Below are positions 60,383-64,000 of a DNA stretch of 64,000 nucleotides, in pieces. Numbering within the stretch: position 1 is the first letter of the stretch; each line of letters opens with the position of its first letter. Source of the DNA: Halobacillus sp. Nhm2S1 (GTDB taxonomy: Bacteria; Bacillota; Bacilli; Bacillales; Halobacillaceae); contig NZ_JAIEZV010000003.1 of assembly GCF_019599545.1 (NCBI RefSeq), positions 186,001 through 250,000 of the forward strand, given 5' to 3'. Made by a program: the position numbers and the translations under genes. The notes beneath the pieces were generated by a model. It was given only the letters and a program-made list of their open reading frames with translations. It was not told where the DNA came from and did no database searches.

Positions 60383-62008
60383 TCATCCTCGGTCCTTCCT
60401 AAAGAACTCATGAATGACCTGCGTCAAAATCTGCGGCAGCTTTTCAAAACTGTAGGATAATTCCAGGCGTTCCGTCCATTGATGCGGATCCCTTCCTAAT
60501 GGGCCGATGTTGATAATTGGCATTGTAATCGATTCCATCACTTCTGTCGGCCACTCAAAACCATTGCCGTGAATCGGCATCTGCTTCGTCAAATCTGAGA
60601 GTGAAGACGTGGAAGATGTCGGTCCGATAAAACTCAAATCGCTCAAACCTGTAAAATACTCCACCACTTCAAGCTCTTCTCCGAACTTCTCCCTGGCATA
60701 ATCGATAGCCGTTTTGGCCCCATGCTGGATGAAAGGGTCATCGTTCGACGACACCGCAGGATAAAAAGGTGGACTGTAAAAAAGCACAATCATCGGGCTG
60801 ATATCTTTACATATGGACGCCAGACTTTGGACAAGTGTTGTAGAGAAATCACGATCGCCCTGGTCTCTTAAATTAACTAACCGATTCTGACGGCGGTCTA
60901 CCTCCGTTTTTCCATACCGTGCGACCGCTTCTTTGTACAATTGATCATACGTCAGAATAGTGATATCGGGATGGAAAGCGGACGTTTGTGTTCCTTCCAG
61001 GTAAAAAGAGGCCTGATGGTGATAATGATTGATGATTTTAGCTTTCGCCCGTTGTGCTGCCTGTAAAAGCTTTTCATTCAGTTCAGTGATCGACTGCTTC
61101 ATATAGAGGACGTTATACATGGCGACCGCTGCCTGAGGTGTCTGCACCGAATATTCAAATTTCAAGTCACGCTGCATCAGACTGAGCGGGGGCGGTGTCC
61201 GCTCTCCTCCAACCTTCTCTATAAACGCTTCATTCAATTCCATTTCCTGTGCTAAATAGCTGACCATCAGATTGGCATTCAATCCACCGAACGGTTCACC
61301 CGCATGTGTTTCTTTTCCGTAACATAAAAAACCCGGCAGCGTCTTTCCAATGGACCCTGTGTACAAATAATAAGCTGGATCGCCGGGATATTTGCTGAAC
61401 ATCGGCTCCCCGTTCAGAGCAGCTTTATAGACAAGGTCTTCCTTATCACGAATCTCAGCGAGAGCTGGAAGAGCAGCCAGCATTCCTTCCGAGTTTACTT
61501 CTTCATCAGGGACAGCAACGAGAAGCAGATTTCCGTCAAATTCCCCGGCCATCGCTTTTTCTAAAAGGGACAGGTGGACGGTAAGGCCTGCTTTCATATC
61601 CATCGTTCCACGACCAAAAAGCCAATTCCCGGACTCCAAGTCACGGGCAGCTTCTTTTGGCAGATCTTCGATATTCTTATGTAGCTCTTGAGTGAGCTCA
61701 CGCGGGTAGAAAGCAAGGTTCTGGTAGGAGCCGTAATCTTCAATCCCTACCACATCGACGTGGGAAATCAACACAAGCGTCTCCTTGGCTTCGTCCTTTT
61801 TCACTAAGGCTGTGAGTAATTGACGCCCATCGTCCAGCGGGTGCAAGTTAAGGTGACTTGGCCGTTTTTTATAATAATCGCGATCTTCCAAAATATAATA
61901 TAAGTATTCGATGATCGCGATTTCCTCATTGCTGTTCGTTATACTAGGGTACTCTACAAGAGAACATAGGAGATCTGTCAATTGCTCTTTTGTCTGCCAA
62001 ACTGTCAT
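60383..62008 (-). CDS. yqjN: M20 family peptidase YqjN (RocB-like)
   Basis: 541 aa. Metal ligands in LISHVDVVG and FGRGTMDMKAGLTVH, catalytic Glu in VAVPDEEVNSEGM, HAGEPFGGLNAN, and the C-terminal PIINIGPLGRDPHQWTERL. The insert and length match the RocB/YqjN subgroup; RocB has been linked to arginine use, but YqjN's substrate is unknown. ATG at 62008 after AAGGAGTG. Confidence 0.88.
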   Translation of the reverse strand: MTVWQTKEQLTDLLCSLVEYPSITNSNEEIAIIEYLYYILEDRDYYKKRPSHLNLHPLDDGRQLLTALVKKDEAKETLVLISHVDVVGIEDYGSYQNLAFYPRELTQELHKNIEDLPKEAARDLESGNWLFGRGTMDMKAGLTVHLSLLEKAMAGEFDGNLLLVAVPDEEVNSEGMLAALPALAEIRDKEDLVYKAALNGEPMFSKYPGDPAYYLYTGSIGKTLPGFLCYGKETHAGEPFGGLNANLMVSYLAQEMELNEAFIEKVGGERTPPPLSLMQRDLKFEYSVQTPQAAVAMYNVLYMKQSITELNEKLLQAAQRAKAKIINHYHHQASFYLEGTQTSAFHPDITILTYDQLYKEAVARYGKTEVDRRQNRLVNLRDQGDRDFSTTLVQSLASICKDISPMIVLFYSPPFYPAVSSNDDPFIQHGAKTAIDYAREKFGEELEVVEYFTGLSDLSFIGPTSSTSSLSDLTKQMPIHGNGFEWPTEVMESITMPIINIGPLGRDPHQWTERLELSYSFEKLPQILTQVIHEFFRKDRG

Positions 62009-62090
62009 GGGGTCACACTCCTTATTGACTTTTGCTGGATTATCAAACACAATCAAACTCATAAGCTACTTGGAAGAGGTGAACGTAACG

Positions 62091-62837
62091 ATGAAAACCC
62101 TTATTTACGCTCATCGAGGAGCGAGTAAGCTGGCGCCCGAAAATACAATGCCCGCTTTTGAACTGGCACGTGCAGCCGGGGCTGACGGAATCGAGACCGA
62201 TGTGCAGCTTACGAAAGACCAAATCCCCGTCCTCATCCATGATGAAAATCTTAGACGCACCACCAATGGAACAGGGTTCGTACAAGACTATACATATGCT
62301 CAGCTCCGCCTGCTTGATGCAGGAAGCTGGTTTTCTCCTAAATTTTCTGACACTTATATTGTAACACTGGACGAGTTTCTTCGCTGGTTTCGGGACCAGC
62401 CCATGTTTTTAAATGTCGAATTGAAAACCAATGTCATTGCTTACAAAAACATCGAGCGGATTGTCTATGAATCTCTAAAACGATACCACGTTCTGGAGCG
62501 AACGGTTATTTCGAGTTTCAATGCCGATTCCCTCACACGCATGAAAGAAATCAATCCATCCATACAGACAGCATTCCTTACATCCACGAAAATGCGGAAC
62601 CTCCCTCAATACGCGAAGTCCGAAGGGTGTGACGCTTTGCATGTGAAACACCGCCTTCTGGATAAAAAACTCGTAAAACGCTGCCACAAGGAAAATCTCG
62701 AACTCCGCATTTATACGGTCAACCGCCCTTCCATGATGAAAAAGTGTTACAGCCTGGGCGTGAACGGGATTTTCACAGATGTTCCCCACCAAGCAATCGA
62801 ATACCGTGACCTTTATCGAAAACGGAGAAATCGTTAA
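62091..62837 (+). CDS. glycerophosphodiester phosphodiesterase
   Basis: 248 aa cytoplasmic GDPD. IYAHRGASKLAPENTMPAFE (catalytic His), GADGIETDVQLTKDQIPVL, VELKTN and a C-terminal LRIYTVNRPSMMKKCYSLG. Hydrolyses glycerophosphodiesters to glycerol 3-phosphate and an alcohol. ATG at 62091 after AGAGGTGAAC. Divergent from yqjN with only 82 bp between. One base separates its stop from the next start. Confidence 0.92.
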   Translation: MKTLIYAHRGASKLAPENTMPAFELARAAGADGIETDVQLTKDQIPVLIHDENLRRTTNGTGFVQDYTYAQLRLLDAGSWFSPKFSDTYIVTLDEFLRWFRDQPMFLNVELKTNVIAYKNIERIVYESLKRYHVLERTVISSFNADSLTRMKEINPSIQTAFLTSTKMRNLPQYAKSEGCDALHVKHRLLDKKLVKRCHKENLELRIYTVNRPSMMKKCYSLGVNGIFTDVPHQAIEYRDLYRKRRNR

Positions 62838-62838
62838 T

Positions 62839-63999
62839 ATGTTCTGGGTATTTTTTGGACTTCTGTTTGTATGGATGATTCTCCTTGTGGACTTCCTTCT
62901 AGGAATCAGGAAAATTCCAAGGCTTGAAGATACCGTTCCATCGCAAACGGATGAGCTCGTTTCTGTTATCATTGCGGCCAAAGACGAAGAAGACTCGATT
63001 CGCGAAACGCTGCACACCCTTGCGCAGCAAAAAAACGTGAGGTGTGAAATCATCGCTGTGAACGACCGCTCCAGTGATCGAACGGGTAAAATCATAAATG
63101 AAACAGCAGCCTCATCCTCTACAATTCGGGCTGTTCATATCAATCACCTGCCAGAGGGGTGGCTTGGGAAAAATCATGCTCTTAAAAAAGGCGCCGAGTT
63201 TGCCTCTGGCGCTTATTTGCTTTTTACAGACGCCGACATTCAATTTCATGAACAAACCCTCGCTAAAGCGATGACAGCTATGAAAGTTGATGAGCTCGAC
63301 CACCTCACAGCCGCGCCGGACTTAAAAGCCCATTCCTTCGCGTTACGGGGTTTGATTTCCTATTTCTTGTTTGGTTTCGGTTATTTAAAACGCCCTTGGA
63401 CAGCGAACCAAAAGAAACCTAGAGGTGGGATGGGGATCGGGGCTTTCCAAATGATGAAAAAATCCTGTTATCAACAGATTGGAAACCATGAAGCGGTGCG
63501 TTTCCGACCTGATGATGACCTTGCCCTTGGGCAGAGGATCAAGGCGGCTGGCTTCAGACAAAAACTCGTAACGGCCAAGCAGCTCCTTAGTGTCGAATGG
63601 TATCCCGACTTCAAGTCTGCTCTAAAAGGGTTCGAAAAGAATGCCTTTGCTGGCTTGAATTATTCCATTCCCCTGTCTTTGTTTGCTCTTTTTGGGGTCC
63701 TGATTTCGCAAGTGTTTCCATTCATTTTCGTCTTTTTCGGAAGTCCTTCCGTTCAAATCATTAGCGCAATCAATATCCTTTTGTTATTTTGTTTATATGG
63801 TTTAACGACGCGTTCTTTCACAAACTATCCATTGGGGATGATTTTCGGTCTGCCGATTTTTGCTCTTTTGTTTGTTTTTATGCTAGGTAGAGCACTTATC
63901 CTGACATGGGTACGTGGGGGAATTGAATGGCGTGGGAACCGGTATTCCATCAAAGAACTAAAACAATTTTTCCGTAACTCGGAGGAGGATCACCGTTGA
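62839..63999 (+). CDS. family 2 glycosyltransferase, membrane-bound
   Basis: 386 aa. N-terminal membrane helix (FWVFFGLLFVWMILLVDFLL), GT-A domain (about 40-270) with SVIIAAKDEEDSIRETLHTL, AVNDRSSDRT, FTDADIQF (DxD) and PDDDLALGQRIKAAG, then three or four C-terminal helices. It resembles HpnB- or carotenoid-type transferases; the acceptor is unknown. Weak RBS; ATG one base after the GDPD stop, so translation is probably coupled. Confidence 0.85.
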   Translation: MFWVFFGLLFVWMILLVDFLLGIRKIPRLEDTVPSQTDELVSVIIAAKDEEDSIRETLHTLAQQKNVRCEIIAVNDRSSDRTGKIINETAASSSTIRAVHINHLPEGWLGKNHALKKGAEFASGAYLLFTDADIQFHEQTLAKAMTAMKVDELDHLTAAPDLKAHSFALRGLISYFLFGFGYLKRPWTANQKKPRGGMGIGAFQMMKKSCYQQIGNHEAVRFRPDDDLALGQRIKAAGFRQKLVTAKQLLSVEWYPDFKSALKGFEKNAFAGLNYSIPLSLFALFGVLISQVFPFIFVFFGSPSVQIISAINILLLFCLYGLTTRSFTNYPLGMIFGLPIFALLFVFMLGRALILTWVRGGIEWRGNRYSIKELKQFFRNSEEDHR

Positions 64000-64000
64000 A

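Noticed and set aside
1-64000. CRISPR arrays, tRNA or rRNA genes, insertion sequences
   Set aside because: No regularly spaced identical repeats, cloverleaf sequences, rRNA-like stretches or transposase frames were found on reading both strands.

Overview
The window is chromosomal DNA from a low-G+C Gram-positive rod of the family Bacillaceae. Ribosome binding sites are strong (AAGGAGG-type), TTG and GTG starts are common, and operons are compact with intrinsic terminators. Families typical of Bacillus are present: Amj, YcsI, YqkB/YqkE, YqjN/YqjP/YqjQ, DUF2515, TnrA and LexA boxes, and sigma-K promoters. A marine or saline genus close to Halobacillus fits the laminarin-type beta-glucan locus and the AbgT transporter, but that is inference. 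No rRNA, tRNA, CRISPR array, prophage or intact insertion sequence was seen.

Layout. 1-9.8 kb: a divergent PRPP synthetase paralogue (cut by the window edge), YcsI, a DUF429 protein, a lipoprotein sortase with its MPKTG-anchored substrate, the lipid II flippase Amj, a frameshifted DUF4386 gene facing a Crp/Fnr regulator, and phosphatidylserine decarboxylase. 10-21 kb: an alkylsulfatase, several GNAT acetyltransferases, an L,D-transpeptidase, an ECF sigma/anti-sigma pair, glutathionyl-hydroquinone reductase, a His/Gly/Tyr-rich probable spore coat protein, and an acyl-CoA-dehydrogenase-like gene with a probable 5' frameshift. 21-30 kb: a beta-1,3-glucan utilisation locus with a secreted GH16 enzyme, GH1 beta-glucosidase, LacI regulator, two ABC permeases and a binding protein. 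Three matching operators are visible, two of them bracketing the main promoter exactly 126 bp apart.

30-42 kb: a tandem-domain P-II protein with two DUF1538 membrane proteins, an LLM oxidoreductase, many small membrane proteins, a six-repeat PLL-type beta-propeller lectin, and an ammonium transporter with two TnrA/GlnR boxes followed by a DUF294 nucleotidyltransferase and a DEDDh exonuclease. 42-54 kb: a polysaccharide deacetylase, two membrane-tethered rhodaneses behind a CsoR/CstR-like operator, an acyl-CoA synthetase interrupted by an in-frame TAG, a double-ferritin-like protein with a consensus sigma-K promoter, and assorted small genes. 54-64 kb: an island in B. subtilis yqj-yqk order (yqkE, yqkB, LexA-boxed Y-family polymerase, yqjQ, yqjP, yqjN), interrupted by an abgT transporter, then GDPD and a family 2 glycosyltransferase.

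Themes. Regulation is unusually legible: LacI/cre, TnrA/GlnR, LexA, Crp/Fnr, CsoR/CstR and sigma-K sites can each be tied to a neighbouring gene. Two intergenic arrays of 20- and 21-bp degenerate tandem repeats and one long palindromic repeat have no obvious function. Three genes carry single-base lesions, which may be real decay or sequence error.
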